From Polytrichum commune (Eukaryota > Streptophyta > Polytrichopsida > Polytrichales > Polytrichaceae), in NCBI GenBank assembly GCA_950295325.1, contig OX485808.1:25504527-25568526 (forward strand): DNA of 64,000 nt, written 5' to 3'. The position numbers and the translations under genes were made by a program. Within the stretch, counting starts at the first letter, position 1; each line of letters begins with the position of its first letter. Of this stretch, positions 1 to 12,525 are shown piece by piece. The notes beneath the pieces are model-generated. The model had not been told where the DNA came from, did no database searches, and worked only from the letters and a program-made list of their open reading frames with translations.

Positions 1-1
1 G

Positions 2-307
2 CACCTAATGGAGGACGTAGGTTGTGTACAAGAGGAGGCCATGACCATCATGTGCAACAACCAAGGTTCTATGGCACTCGCCAAGAACCTCACCAACCAT
101 GATAGGTCGAAGCATATAGACGTGCAATATCATTTTATTAGAGAAATTGTTGAAAACAAAATTGTAGAGCTAGAATATTGTCCAACGCAATATATGGTAG
201 CGGATATTCTAACAAAAGCATTAGGGAGAGATAGGCATGAGTTGTTAAGTGAAATAATTGGGTTGGAGTACAATGTCACCTCGCAAAGTGGGAGTATTGG
301 AGGATAG
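2..307 (+). pseudogene. Ty1-copia polyprotein, C-terminal RNase H tail (partial)
   Basis: This is the last ~100 codons of a Ty1-copia Pol polyprotein, and the reading frame runs in from the left edge. Visible copia hallmarks are the NQGSMALAKN segment, the HIDVQYHFIRE motif and the VADILTKAL motif close to the C terminus, in the order usual for copia RNase H. In most copia elements the residue before NQ is an acidic Asp (CDNQ). Here it is CNN, so a residue expected to bind metal is Asn and the enzyme is probably dead. The stop codon lies directly against the start of the LTR. It is called a pseudogene because of that substitution; the rest of the element is outside the window, so its state is unknown. 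Confidence 0.85.
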
Positions 308-494
308 TGCTAGGTTGCATCGGCGACATTGTCCCATATGGGTTGTCAATGCTAGTCCTAACCCATACATATAAATAAAGGCATAAGAGAAGGAATGAAT
401 CATTCTCTCCATTGTATGCAATCCTAGTGTATTGTGTTCTTGCTTCCTAGGTGATCTCTTTGTTTCCTTCTCTCATTTCTCAGTAAACCTAACA
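308..494 (+). mobile_element. Short 3' LTR of the Ty1-copia element
   Basis: The segment begins TGCTAGGTT and ends AACCTAACA, which are inverted copies with one mismatch and have the TG...CA ends of an LTR. It starts immediately after the pol stop codon, where a purine-rich stretch (GGAGGATAG) could be the polypurine tract. A TATA-like sequence (ACATATAAATAAA) lies at about 367-379. At 187 bp it is short for a copia LTR. The 5' LTR is not in the window, so the target duplication cannot be checked. Confidence 0.7.
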
Positions 495-1435
495 CTATCT
501 TCCAATAACCCTCACATTTATATGATAACTTGAATTATGTATTTTCACCTAGTTTGCCCCAATGACCAAAGGGGTCCTCTTTTGACATGGGTATTCTAAA
601 TAGCCACTTGAAGTCATCATCCGACCCCAAATTCAACAAGAAAAAATTTCTCAAATAATTCAAGAATAGATCGGTGAAAGTCCAATTAGTTGTTGTTTCC
701 ATTTATTCAAAAAATAATTAAAATACATGCTTCAAGGTGAATTTTGATGATTGTAGATATTCACTAACATTAAAGCAAGGAGACAAATTGTTTTGCATAT
801 GGGTGTTGTCCATTATAAGTATGAAGTTTCTTTAGGAATTTGGATAACACCTCAAACCCAACATTTAAAAAAAATAATGTTCACTTCAATATGAAAGACA
901 CCCATCATCTACTTGTCAATAGACTTTGACCACCTTCAGAACATGCATATGAACTCCAAAATTTGGAATTTGGAATTTCAATTATATTTTTTCCATTTAA
1001 GTATTCAAATCTTACACATTCAATGTGACTTGTGTCTAGGGATATTATCCATCCATTTGTCCATATTAAGACAAGATAAAACTACATGCTCTACAACATC
1101 TCGGTTGCAATTCTTTTGATTTGGTTTCAAGGTGCAGACCGGTGGAATACTTAATACTAGAGCCAAGTTTGTACTGAAAATGAATCATGCTTGTACTAAA
1201 TAGAAACTTGGGATAGATTAGTGGGTCCAAAACCAAACACTACACTAGCTAGAAGGTTTGTGATTCAAATTTGATCACCATTCTTGTGGAAATCCACATA
1301 AACAACCCAACATCTATCAGCCAACAAAATGACGTCTATAGTAGGGCTAACTATTGACCTAATATATTTAAGTACATAAAATCATGATGAGTCTACAATC
1401 TAACATTGGGAGGCAGGGGTTAGGATGTTCTTTTA
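495..1435. other. Intergenic, nothing recognised
   Basis: AT-rich DNA between the LTR and the 3' end of the first GDSL gene. I see no coding frame with family resemblance. The gene's 3' UTR and poly(A) site on the minus strand must lie here, but no clear signal stands out. Confidence 0.5.
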
Positions 1436-4400
1436 TCAAGTGCTACCATCAAACCTTGAGAAATCAGGTTCACACTTGAATCCACCCTCAGGTGTGATGT
1501 GCTTGCCGGTGAGGAAAGCCTTGGCAATGGCTTTATTGGCAGTGTTGGAAAGATGGATGCCATCAAAGCTCAAGTGATGAGCACTCGTGATTTTGGAAGC
1601 CATGGTGAGATTCAAGAATTTCCCTCCGAATTTGCCGGTGTAGGAGCAAGTCACTTCTTTGTTGAAGTTGTAAGCTCCGCCATAGCCACAAGCTGCCTTC
1701 AGTGGCTTGGTTATGTCTATCATCAAACGCGCAAAACAAACATTACAAGTCGGAATATACTACGTGGTAGATGATACTAAATATAGATCCATGGAACTTT
1801 GGGCAATTGACCACAATTTTGCTTAAATTTAGAATTATAGAGATGGGCCATCACGTTTTGTGGTTGCCATGCATAAGCAGGTTTGGGCAATTTTCCTCAT
1901 AGTGGACACATGCAATTTCTTTGTCAATACCTAGGAAAGTGGTGGATGTAGCACTTGTCTAAGTAATACATCTTGCTATATTTCCTAGATATTGAGACAA
2001 AGATGATGAACTTTGAGCAATTTATCACATAAAGAAATATGCGGTAAAGTGGACAAAACCTTGAGAAAGGAGGTTTATTCCGCATGTTTCACAAGCATGT
2101 TGGAGTTCATAACTTTTATTTTAATATCTAGGATTATGGTAGAGTACCAATTGTATGCCTTACATGAAACTTTGTCAATAAAGAAACATGTGGTGAGGTG
2201 GACAAAATAAAAGAAATGGAGGCCCAATCTCAAATCCACCACATTGTATACACAAATATACTTTTACAATCATGTGTTGATTAATTCATGTCAATGGGTC
2301 ACGGTGGAGTGCTTACTATATTTCAATGGGTCTTTAAGGATGTCAATGTAGACACCGTGCGAATCTCCATAATAGAATTTGACCGCCGGGTACTTGGCAC
2401 GCAAAGCGACAATGCCTTCACCGAGCAATTTGTTGTGTTCAGCACTAATCTTGTTGATTTCTGTCAAGCAACCATGGCTATTGTACTTGTCTTTGGTTCC
2501 CGGATACAAGGTGAGCAAGGCAGGCATGCATCCAAGGGGTGGCAAATTCACCACCAAAATGTCCTTTGCCTCTAACGCTACCAAACTCTGTAGAAAGAAA
2601 ATCACAAAGTAAGTTCTTCTCACACCCAATCACTCTTCACCGTGCTTTAAACACAAATTATATTCAAAAATTTGTGGGGCCCTAAAAATTCGAAGGACTT
2701 GTGTTGCTTAAAGATAACATGTAGGATGTCTTATTCTGCTCGAGTTGAATATGACAATTAGACTTAATATGCTCCGATGTGACTATTGATAGGAAAAAAA
2801 CTCTACCAATTGAGTAGTGTTAACCACCCATGAGCCATGTTAGGCTTTCGTTCAATCTTTTTAGGTCCATTCCTCATATTTTGTCCACTTTATCACATCA
2901 TTTTCTAGGTGTTAAATTGCCCAATTTTGTTCCTTCACTAATTCAAGGTATACGGTAATTACCTCAAGAGATGTGGTGATAGCTGTTATGACGTGCGGAA
3001 CTGTGTCTAGTGATTGTCTAGGAGTCAATTTCCCATCATAAAGGTCAAAGAAATAGTCTTGATACCCAGCCCAAACCATGAACAAGGACTGGTTGAATGA
3101 CTGATACGTTGGGAGGGATTGTTTCACAGCTGTCAGAAAAAAATAAAACACAACATGAGGTGATCAAAATCTTGGATCTGGATCTGCTTCGCATCAAAAA
3201 AAATTGTGGTGATACTTACTGCAAGGTCAAACTCATTGATCCCATGGAGGAGTTTCTTCCTAGAAATGTAACACAAATGTTTGCATCAATGTGACCTATA
3301 TTTTTATTTTCATTAACTCATACTCTTTTACGCAGACTGGGAAAGAAATAAATTATGTAGATAGTAGATGCATTGCAATGGAAGTTTTTGGAGGGGTATA
3401 GTTGGCATACTGGTTGATGGGAAGTAATAAAACATCAAATGAATCTTGTAACGCTCAACCCATTCCATTTGCAAGCTTAAGGAGAATGGAACGTTGAATC
3501 CTTCGTCGGGAAGCCATCCACCGGTGATGTTCCTTGCCGAAGACCCTGATATTGCAAAATTTGTCCCATATGTGAAATCGCCTCCAACGCTCCTAAAGCT
3601 TGCATAGTTGGGCACAAGATTTCCAACTCCAAATTCTGCATGACAAAAGAATTGATCGTCACTACGGAAATTCTTTAAATTTTCATATGCATCATGATGT
3701 CGAAGGTTATTAATTACTCCCCATATTTTACTCCTATATATGTTATGAGACATGTCACCATCAAGACTAGAATATTCCTCCTGAGACACCATCATCATAC
3801 CAGATAGGTAGGAGCCTTGACCGAAGTGTACCTTCACTCAATCCTAAGCAAGCTCGATCACTACTCCTCTCGAGTTTGCAGTACATGGAATTATAGGACA
3901 GTTGTAACATGTTTATAAGGTTCCATCTAAATGGGACTAAGTAAACTAAGGTTAAGAAGAACTCCATGTCATGAACTAAATAGAGTTATTTGTGGAATTC
4001 TACTTAATAGTGGGACAACCCCATGCCAAAGGACCCCCTTTCTGAGACACGTGTCTCCATATTGTATGGAAAAGTAGGCTATGGAAGGCCATTTCCAAGT
4101 TGAATATGGGATTTACAATCGGTTCAATTTCGGCAAAAAGGTTAACATACCAAAGCCTAACAATTAATGGCATGTAACTCCAACTACTACAAGACATGAG
4201 AGGGAGAGGAGCAAGAGAGAATCATCTTTGACTTCTCGATCATGTTTCCGAGCTCATGCCTACGCTTCATAGCTCATAGTTGGTGGTCGTTTGTGCCACT
4301 ATAAGGCTCCTCTAGAACTCTGGTAGATTGTTACAACTAAACCGTCCGGAGTCACTTTACAAAGATATGTCTAGTCAACTAATTATTCACACCCTGCACC

Positions 4401-4761
4401 TAAAATTCTACTACTAATCAATACAATGTGTTGTTCATGAGTTCTCGAGAAGGAATTGATGAATGCCATCATGTGACCACTCACCAAAGAAGTCGACAAG
4501 AAGGTGGCCGTCCGAGAAGCGATCGGCCGCGTGCAAGGGGAACGAAACTCCATACGGCTCGAGCTCTGAGTGCGCGAATTGGTCCGGGAACACAGCAATT
4601 CCGTTGCCCACGTCCGTGAGGGAGTCCCCGAATGAGTAAATGGCCGGGAAGCTGCAGTTGGGGAGCTTGGCTGCAATCACATCATGCTGATGTAGCCAAC
4701 ACACAGTGCTCACCACCATCACCATCAAATTTGATCTCCACATCCTATAAGTGGTCCCCAT
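1436..4761 (-). CDS. GDSL esterase/lipase, 5 exons (copy 1)
   Basis: Serine hydrolase of the plant GDSL/SGNH family, expected to hydrolyse acyl or acetyl esters in the secretory pathway or cell wall; the substrate is unknown. Exons (minus strand): 4761-4485, 3635-3411, 3129-2963, 2587-2317, 1716-1436, all with GT-AG introns and phases 1,1,0,1. The spliced protein is 406 aa, typical for the family. The ATG at 4761 precedes a hydrophobic signal-peptide-like stretch. Block I is FGDSLTDVGN with the nucleophile Ser47. Block II is YGTNFAISGSSA. Block III is AGYQDYFF, where the usual GxND Asn is Gln. NLPPLGCMPALL follows in exon 4, and block V FDGIH supplies the Asp-His pair in exon 5. Its closest relative in view is the gene at 24253-29171, with identical lengths for exons 3 and 4. 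No frame-breaking lesion is visible. Confidence 0.93.
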
Positions 4762-5056
4762 CCTGATCAGATTACAACTACGTTGGGCAGTATTCAACAC
4801 TGGAGTACAGCTAAATCCTCCGATGATTCACAAGTTCTATGCCACTGGGACCTTCTGAGCCTCAACTACTTCTGAGCCTCGGCCCAAGTTGTCTTAGGCT
4901 CTATTGATGATTCATGGCAGGAAACACGGAGCGAGATTGATTGATCAGACTCCAGTTGCAGTTGATACTGAAATCTGGAGAAAGAGTTGACCAATCAAGC
5001 TGATCACCGTGACACGAGCTGGAGTAGGTTGCATTCTGGTACCCGTTGTATGGGCG

Positions 5057-5063
5057 TTTTATA
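5057..5063 (-). promoter_or_regulatory. Candidate TATA box of GDSL copy 1
   Basis: On the minus strand the sequence reads TATAAAA, about 295 bp upstream of the chosen ATG. It would give a 5' UTR of about 260 nt. Supported by sequence and position only. Confidence 0.45.
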
Positions 5064-5252
5064 CAATATGACCACCACTTCTTCATAGCTTTCATGATGA
5101 TGCGTTGCCATTGGGATTCGAGAGGGCAAGGACTACGTAAGCAGCAAGTCGGTTGCACCATAGTGACAGGGGCAAGGCCCGCAATCGATGACCGCTGTTT
5201 GGCGGTTCTGCAACTTTAATTCTTTCCCTGCAGTTTGCAGCTTTTCTACAGA

Positions 5253-5288
5253 GCTGCCCAGACAAAACCGTGCAATGCGCGGTTGGCC
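5253..5288 (-). promoter_or_regulatory. Palindromic upstream block shared with GDSL copy 2
   Basis: Read in the gene's direction it begins GGCCAACCGCGC, continues with TGCACGGTT and ends in GGGCAGC. The block at 23924-23961 upstream of the other GDSL gene has the same order: GGCCAACCGTGC, GCACGGTT, GGGCAGC. The half-sites ACCGYGC and GCRCGGT form an inverted repeat. Surrounding intergenic DNA is AT-rich and not obviously alignable, so the block looks conserved. A transcription-factor site is inferred. Confidence 0.6.
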
Positions 5289-5670
5289 GCTCCGTTTTGG
5301 GAGCATATTACGACGACTTTTGTGTAGTAGTCCATATGCTGCAACCATTTCCCCTTTGTCTACCACTTTGAGTCGAACAAAACTCCTTTTTGGGTGTCAG
5401 GACTTCCATGCACCTGATGCATGCCTCACGATTAAAAAATAGGCTTCGTTGATGGTCAATGCATATCCAGCCATTGTGGTCAGTAGTTGCACTGCTCGCA
5501 TGATGATGGCACTTGAGGTTAATGAGTGTAAGATGATGGAGGATCGGAGAGTAGATGATAAGTTGCGATTCCAGCAAGATTTCACCCACTCGAGCCTTAT
5601 ATGGGATAGAATCGATGTGCTCACGGACATGAAGGATGCAGAATTTGCTTGTGTGGGTAGAAAGGTACAA

Positions 5671-6432
5671 GAGTTCAGACCTTGGACAACTGCCAAAATA
5701 ACTATAGTTAACTAGATTCTTTTTCAATAAATTTTAGGGACCAACTATAGTTAACTAGAAAAATTCCAAGCATTATTATATATTCAAAGAAGTTTGCCTC
5801 TTGATTCGCTTCAGTTGAGGTCTTTAATATGCTTGGGCCATTGAGGATCATCAAGAAATGACTTTAAACGATCACTCTTAGTGTTGGGCTGCGGAACGAC
5901 CTCCATGTACACCATCAACACAAATAACACACTAGTGTTTGATTATATTTATTTTTGTTATCACCCTATCTTGCTCAACACTAATTTTCAATTTTTTGAC
6001 AATTACTGTTAGAAGATATTTGAAGATATGTTAGAATTCTTTTTTTATCATTGTTTTTTTCATATCCTCACTAACACTAAATTCAAACATGTAACTTCCA
6101 CATATTACCATAGTTGATATTTAATGTTTGAGTTTACATTTAATGTTACTTACTTTCACAGGGTTGTTGGTATTTAGTGTATCAAACACTAAATATCTTA
6201 TTTAGTGTAATGACACTACAACACTACAATATAATTATGTGAACTTGTTGTGCTCAACTTTAGTTAACTAGATATAACTATAGTTAACTAGATTTTCCGG
6301 CATACCATATTTAAAACTACTATAGTTAACTACATTTTTTGGCGGCTCAAATCGCAAACAACTATAGTTACGAAAGGCAAGTAGTTAATTAATAGTTGAA
6401 TTGGTTGCTTAGTTGTCCAAGGTCTGCAAGAG
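5671..6432. mobile_element. Non-autonomous DNA element with subterminal repeat cluster
   Basis: The ends are inverted copies: CAGACCTTGGACAAC on the left (5676-5690) and its reverse complement on the right (6412-6426). Inside, near both ends, the 15-mer ACTATAGTTAACTAG recurs at 5701, 5744 and 6277, with shorter or variant copies at about 6257, 6320 and 6361. Clustered short repeats just inside terminal inverted repeats are typical of transposase-binding sites in hAT-like and similar elements. No transposase frame is present. The superfamily is not assigned because no clear target duplication was found. Confidence 0.55.
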
Positions 6433-6484
6433 TTGTTGAAAATGCTCTTCACTTGGATCGGTAACTCGTTATGGGAACTTTAAG

Positions 6485-6850
6485 GTTTTTAGGTCCGCTT
6501 CTCTTCAAATAAACTGAACACAATACCAGTATGAGATGATTCAAATAAAGGGCGTATCCATTTTCATCATGATTTCTGGAATTTATACGATTATCTTCCA
6601 GTGAATATTCTACTTCTTTTCTAAGCCCAATGTTCAACGTAATTGGGGAGCCTACATGACCATTTAATGAGCATGAGGATCTTCACTTGATAATGAACGA
6701 GATATCCACATGAGCTCCGGAAATTATGAAAATAGTGGCTATGGCCTTGATGTGGATTTGCTAACCGTCTTGTACAAATTGTATGTTTCATATCCTAGGA
6801 GAAGTGGGCTTCTCGGAAAAAGTAACCATTTAAGACCCATGATACCTTAT
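6485..6850. repeat. Dispersed repeat R1, two inverted copies
   Basis: The plus-strand copy (about 6665-6850) carries the recognisable segment CCTAGGAGAAGTGGGCTTCT and GATATCCACATGAGCT. A more diverged minus-strand copy lies at about 6485-6640. Together they form an imperfect inverted repeat. Related copies are at 14815-14985, 17640-17810 and 29885-30030. No coding capacity or known family was recognised. Confidence 0.55.
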
Positions 6851-6870
6851 ATTTGTTGCAAAGTCCCACT

Positions 6871-9800
6871 TCTGTCCCTTTGTTGGCCGAAGAAGAGTCA
6901 TGGAGAAATGTTGTTAGTAAAGTTGAAAAGCCCTCACTACATACGCTTTTGAGTGGGCCACCACTTGACACCTTGTGCGCGAGTGGAATTGTAACAGTTT
7001 AATAAAGACTGGCAAAAAGAGGGAGGGGAGGGGGAAGAAGGGGAAACAAAAAGAAAATAAAGGATTTTTTTTTTTAAAACAATGACTCCAATTATGTCAC
7101 TGGTGTGAATTATGGTGTTGCTTCATTTTTTGAGTTGGACTATATTTCTATGTAATCTCGAAATTGGCATTACATGAATTAAAGGTTTAGGGTTTAGGTG
7201 AAAATTCTCTGAGTTTTCAAATGATCATATAGGTCCCCCCCCCCCCCAACTATGTGGGCTATTGCATCTAGAATACTTAACAAATTTTGAATACATAGAC
7301 TAACTTTTTTTCAACACGTGTCTTTGTGATGTTCGTTCTTGAATTTACACCCAACTATGCACCACTCAAGTAAACATTCAAGATCAAACACTGAATCAGG
7401 CACATCTTCCTTAATATGAGAGAATATTCATTCAAGGCTCTACATTTCATTGTGTATACTAAGGGACATGTAGGTTATTCCATTGATGACCTAAAGTTGG
7501 AGACAAGTTATGCCCATTATGATGAACTTTGAAGTGCTCAACCATTAAGGTTCAATGACCGTTTTTGGGGGTTTTTGGGCATGTTCTATACATGTGCATT
7601 CCCAATTTTAGATATCGACACTAGGGTTGAATTGCACATGTTGTTCACATTTGTAGTAGTTGTGGCAAAATAGGTGGAGGTGTAAAGATAGAAATAAGAC
7701 AAATTAAGTGAAGAGGAGGAGACAATCTACTTCTTTGCACATGGCTTATGCCTTTTGTGATTAACTCCAAAGTTCTCAACCGTTAAAGTTTCAATCATTG
7801 TTTTTGGGCACATTCTACACACGTACAATTCAGATTTTAGAATTATGATTAAAGTACATCTCATAATACATCTTCACTTTCACTTGAAACCCCAACGCTT
7901 TAAAACAATCATTTTACCACTAGATTCTTTCATTTGAGTTCATATACGGTACTATCGTAATATTATTATTATTATTGTTATGAGAATGGTCTTTAAAGTG
8001 AACATGAAGGGGACATGTTTCATTGCTCCCCCTAGTACTTCTCAATATCCAAATTTTTCAAAATGAATGGTCTGAGTATCCAAATTTCAAATATCACATA
8101 TTTGAATTCATAAGTTTTATTTAATTATATTAATATTTCTTGATTTTTTCCACTACCTAAATCATATATTGAAGTCAATGGTTGGGTAGAGCATTGCAAA
8201 GTCTTTATAATATTATTTTTTTACATTTGTAAGAAATTCATGCATATCTATGACGTTTATACATACATCCTAACAAGATCATTACCCAGGGTGTGCACTA
8301 TTCATTAAAACCAAGCATCACGTGCGTGCATGCCCCTTATTAAAATACCCCTGTATACATTTTATTTTTGCTAAAATCAAGCAATATACTTACAAATCTC
8401 ATTGCTTCAAAATACATTTCCATACATACACAAGGGTCCAAAAACAAATACAAAAATTGTATATAACATGTGTACAAATGTTTGGAAATGCAAAAATATG
8501 GCCCTATTATATGTATAATATCAAATCATGGATTTTTAGTTATAAAGTCGTTACTTAGTGGATGAAAAAACACATGATTCTTGGTCCAGGTCTAACTTGA
8601 ACGCGTAAACGCGTAAATGCGTACTTTACATATATTTTTCTATAGCCTCATGTATATCTACTTCTTGCTTAATAGCAATATGTCTCTTGTACGTACATTT
8701 TGTACATGCTTGTTTTAAATAATACCCCTTTTGTGCACCCACGTGTATAAATACAGTACTTGAACAGTGCACTCCCTGGGGATCATTATGTTTCTGCTAT
8801 ACGTCAAGTTTGTGATGAAGGGTTTGGCAACACATAATTGTCAAAAGCAGATTGCCAATTTTTTGAAAAGTCAAATACATGGAACTAGAAGTCAAAGAAT
8901 TTCAAACCCCATATCCTACTTACCAAGAATATACAACTTTGTGGAATTTGTGTATGTTATCGACATGCATAAAGGGAAAGCACGTGATTTCCACTTGGTC
9001 ACGTATCGTGAGAGAAATGCCTAAGACACAACTTTTATCATGACATAATTGACGTGGTGACATTCATACAAGGAAAAACACATGAATAAAGATTGGACTC
9101 GAGGTGAAGTGTCCCTCATGCATGCTCGCCCCTTGTGTTTGGTTGTCTCTCTCTCTAGAAATTGCTTTGGAATTTAGTGCAAAGTATTATTAAATTTTGT
9201 ATTCTATAAAAAAAATCATTTTTTTGACAAGTAATTCCCAAATCAAGTAGCTCGCTATGGTAGGTAACATAAATGTACCATAACTTCACAAGGAGTTTAA
9301 TGGAGGGATGAAATTATCATATATGAGCATTCCTCTCATCCATTCAACATAAGGTGGATGAGGCTAATGTGGACACCTCCAACTTTGTGAAATCATCTAG
9401 CAGATGGATTTGAGCATTAGAAGCTTGAGCATGTTAGCAATTGCAAATTGAAACCAAAGAATTTGAGCTCGTTGAAATTGGAGTTGAGGAAGGTATTGAT
9501 CTAGGCTCCAAAATCAAAGATTCTCTACTTCCCAATTTGGTGTTATAGGGGGGAACCTTTTTATTGTTCAATGTTGTGTAAGTGGACGACATCATTAGCA
9601 GATTCTACATGGGTTGTTTGCCAATGAAAACCAAGTTTAATGCCAATATTGTTGTGTCATGTCTCTAAAGTGATCACATGTAAGATAAAGTATTGCCAAA
9701 TTGGTATTTCATTATAGAATACCCACAATATAAGTTGGTTGGCACCTCACGGCCACATGCCTCCCTCCTAATTAGTCCAAGTTGTATCCTCCTAATTCGC

Positions 9801-10234
9801 ATACCTCGTACACAAAAATCAAGCCTGTCATTAGCTTAGTGAAACCCCTCTTAATTATGGAAGATGATAGGTGTAGTTTGACTTCTGTGAGGTGACTAAG
9901 CCAACTATCAATGAGGCGACAACTAAATCACCATATCTTACTCATCCACCGAATTAGTTATAGGTTTGTTGCCGATTCATCTCAAATGACTTGATGACTA
10001 GACTAATTTGTGGCCTTTAAATCTAAATAGGATGTCAACTCAACCTTAAAAAGTAACCTCCAGACACTACTTCAAAGCTTTTATGTTAGACGACTAAGAG
10101 GTATGCTCGTATACAATAATTCCTTCTCTCGAGTCCAAGTTTTATGTTTATGTGAAGTTCCAACACACTTTGCACTTGCCTGAGGCCTCCTCCATAGAAC
10201 AATACATGGAAGGTAGGCAATTTGTTACAATAAA
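6871..10234. other. Intergenic, with one local direct repeat
   Basis: AT-rich, with no credible gene. A 90-bp segment at about 7528-7620 (CTCAACCATTAAGGTTCAAT, then GTTTTTGGGCATGTTCTA) recurs diverged at about 7770-7858. There is a C13 tract at 7235-7247 and a small ACGCGTAA triplication near 8600. The rest, 7860-10234, shows nothing recognisable. Confidence 0.5.
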
Positions 10235-10625
10235 CGAGGAGAACTGACTGCTAGTTACAGATAAACCGGGTTGAGGTTGAGAAGAACCGGTTCAAATTTG
10301 AGATGTCAGGAAAATTACGGATCTATTCAGAGTGATTTACAAGGTATTCCTTCAGTCTAATGAAGAAAAAGCGAAAGATGCCAACATGTACATCAGTTGG
10401 TCATGGAAACAGTAGGATCTGAACCTACAGTATGTCCGGGGAGAACTGGCCGTCAGTCACAGATGGACCGGTTGAGTTTGTGAAATAACCAGTTGAAGTT
10501 GGAGACTTCAGGAGAATAACCGGTCCTTTTAGAGGAATCTATGAAAGAATGTACCTCACATGAATGAAGCAAAACCGGAAGATGTCAACATGGAACCGGC
10601 TGGAGTTAGAATCACTAGGACCTTG
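10235..10625 (+). repeat. Two tandem ~200-bp units, inverted copy at 20935
   Basis: Unit 1 (about 10235-10435) and unit 2 (about 10440-10625) share GAACTGNCNGYNAGTYACAG, then an accGGTT-rich middle and GAAGATGTCAACATG near the end. A third copy in reverse orientation lies at about 20935-21125, recognisable by CATGTTGACATCTTCCGGTT. The units are rich in ACCGGTT. No known family was recognised. Confidence 0.7.
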
Positions 10626-10710
10626 ACCGACTATACTGTATATGCCCAAAAACTACCTTCCCGGGCACTGATCTCAAGCGATTATAACCAGAAAATCTCT
10701 CCAGTCACTG

Positions 10711-10840
10711 CATAACATTATTCAGATCCATAACAGAGTTATGTGAGACTGACAAATCCTGGGAGATTAAATGTGAGGAATATTCCTCCGAATATTGTCA
10801 GTCCCGCGTATTTCTGTTTATGGATCTGAATAATGTTATG
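10711..10840. repeat. 130-bp nested hairpin
   Basis: The left arm CATAACATTATTCAGATCCA is matched by its reverse complement at the right end (10814-10840). Inside, GACTGACA (10748-10755) pairs with TGTCAGTC (10795-10802). The whole segment could fold into one long stem-loop. It could be a small MITE or a hairpin RNA source; no target duplication is evident. Confidence 0.65.
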
Positions 10841-11879
10841 TCATTTGTTAGCCTTCAGCCACTCAATTACACAAACATTCATACCTGATCATCGCCGAAC
10901 ATATCTACATTGATGGTGATGTCAAACGGCATTGTTATTGCTCTCCTTTCTCTTGGTTGTGCAGTACAATATGAGGAATAAAATAACAAAAAGGGGAACA
11001 AATAAGTGGAAACTTTCCGAGGGAGGAGGGAGGTAAGTTAGAGGGGGAAATTTATGCCAAGTACAAGGAGGTTGTTGTTGTTGTTGTGTGTTTGTCCTTT
11101 TATCACTCTTTTAAAAAGTTTGTGTTCACAGCGTATAGGTGACGATTGGAACATAAATATCAAATTCATCTTTTGTTTAGCTGCATGAGTCAAAACATCA
11201 ATGAACTACATATTGATGATCTCAATCAGAGCGTATGGTTCTAATTCTCAAAACATGCATTGTTTTGTCAAGTCTCAAAATTAATTAGGGTTGAAATTTT
11301 CTACCGAGTGATAATACATTCATGAATACATGTACATTTATTACACATTCTAAGAAAATTAATGTGTGTTCTAAGGTGTTTCTAGAGTAATTAAAAACAT
11401 TGTATGCAATTAAAACCACATGTGCTTGTCACTAAATAGTGTTATGATGAATAGTGTAGGTACTTTCAATGAACAATGTTGTTATGAATAGTTATTTTTA
11501 ATAAATAATGTTGGGATGAACAAGGCTTCCTAGATCTTTTTGTGACACTAATTTCATAGCATAAAGAAATTGCACTATCTTCTTCACTTTGGTATCACCT
11601 TCACTAATCTTCCACGCTCATTATCAGCCCTTCACTACAAGAGTTTATATAACCTATTTGACAAAAATGTGACGAAATTCTGTTAATTTGGGTGTCATAT
11701 AGGGCACCTTGATTCGGTCATACAATTAACAGAGTTCTGTCAATTTCTTTGTCATCTGAGACAATTATACACGTAGGATTCCATTTACTCCGGCCCCCTT
11801 GCCATGTTGGATTCTCTTTACCTCGTCATTTACCCATGGTGATGTGGTTTAATGTCCAAGTTATACTAATAAAAAATCC

Positions 11880-12078
11880 TAAATTAGTAATCCACCCTCG
11901 CATTCGGGGCCTACTCAGATAGGTCTAAGGGCGAAGGGCCACCTCACCTAACCTAGGCTAATGGACAAAGCAACCTACCTACCCTAGGCGAAGCCAAGGG
12001 TGAGGGGTCAAGGGGATCAAACCTTGAACCTCTTGGCTATAGTGTGAAGGCCTTAGCCACTAAGTCACCGCTCATTAC
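11880..12078 (-). mobile_element. tRNA-derived SINE-like segment inside the CACTA element
   Basis: On the minus strand, beginning near 12078, the sequence reads GGTGACTTAGTGGCTAAGG (A-box-like) and about 30 nt later GGTTCAAGGTTTGATCCC (B-box-like), the internal Pol III promoter arrangement of tRNA-derived SINEs. The segment has a higher GC content than its surroundings. The 3' boundary near 11880 is approximate. It was probably inserted into, or captured by, the CACTA element. Confidence 0.55.
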
Positions 12079-12304
12079 ATGTTATAGGCCAAGTATGTAA
12101 GAGTTTTGTATGAAGAAGCCATAAGACTTATAAACTTATGTATATATATTTTTTAATTAGTGAAAGTAAAAACAAGCATAGAATTAATGTATTTACTGTT
12201 TTTAATTAGAACGTATTGTATTTGTATTAAAAACAATTTACAAAATACTCCTAAACATTATTACAGTAATTATTGTAATTATTTTAACTACATTAATTAC
12301 AATA

Positions 12305-12525
12305 ATTTCAGTATTTTACTGAAAATAGGAAATTTCAGTATTTACCTAAATTAGCAAATTTCAATATTTACTTAAATTAGCAAATTTCAGTATTTAGTTA
12401 AATTGGTAATTTCAGTATTTACTTAAATTGGTAATTTTCCCATTTACTTAAATTGGTAATTTCAGTATTTACTCAAAAGGGTAATTTCAGTATTTACTTA
12501 AATTGGTAATTTCAGTATCTACATT
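12305..12525. repeat. AT-rich minisatellite, ~25-bp unit
   Basis: About eight imperfect units of the form TTTCAGTATTTACTTAAATTGG(TAA). It lies within the CACTA element, where internal minisatellites are common. Confidence 0.8.
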
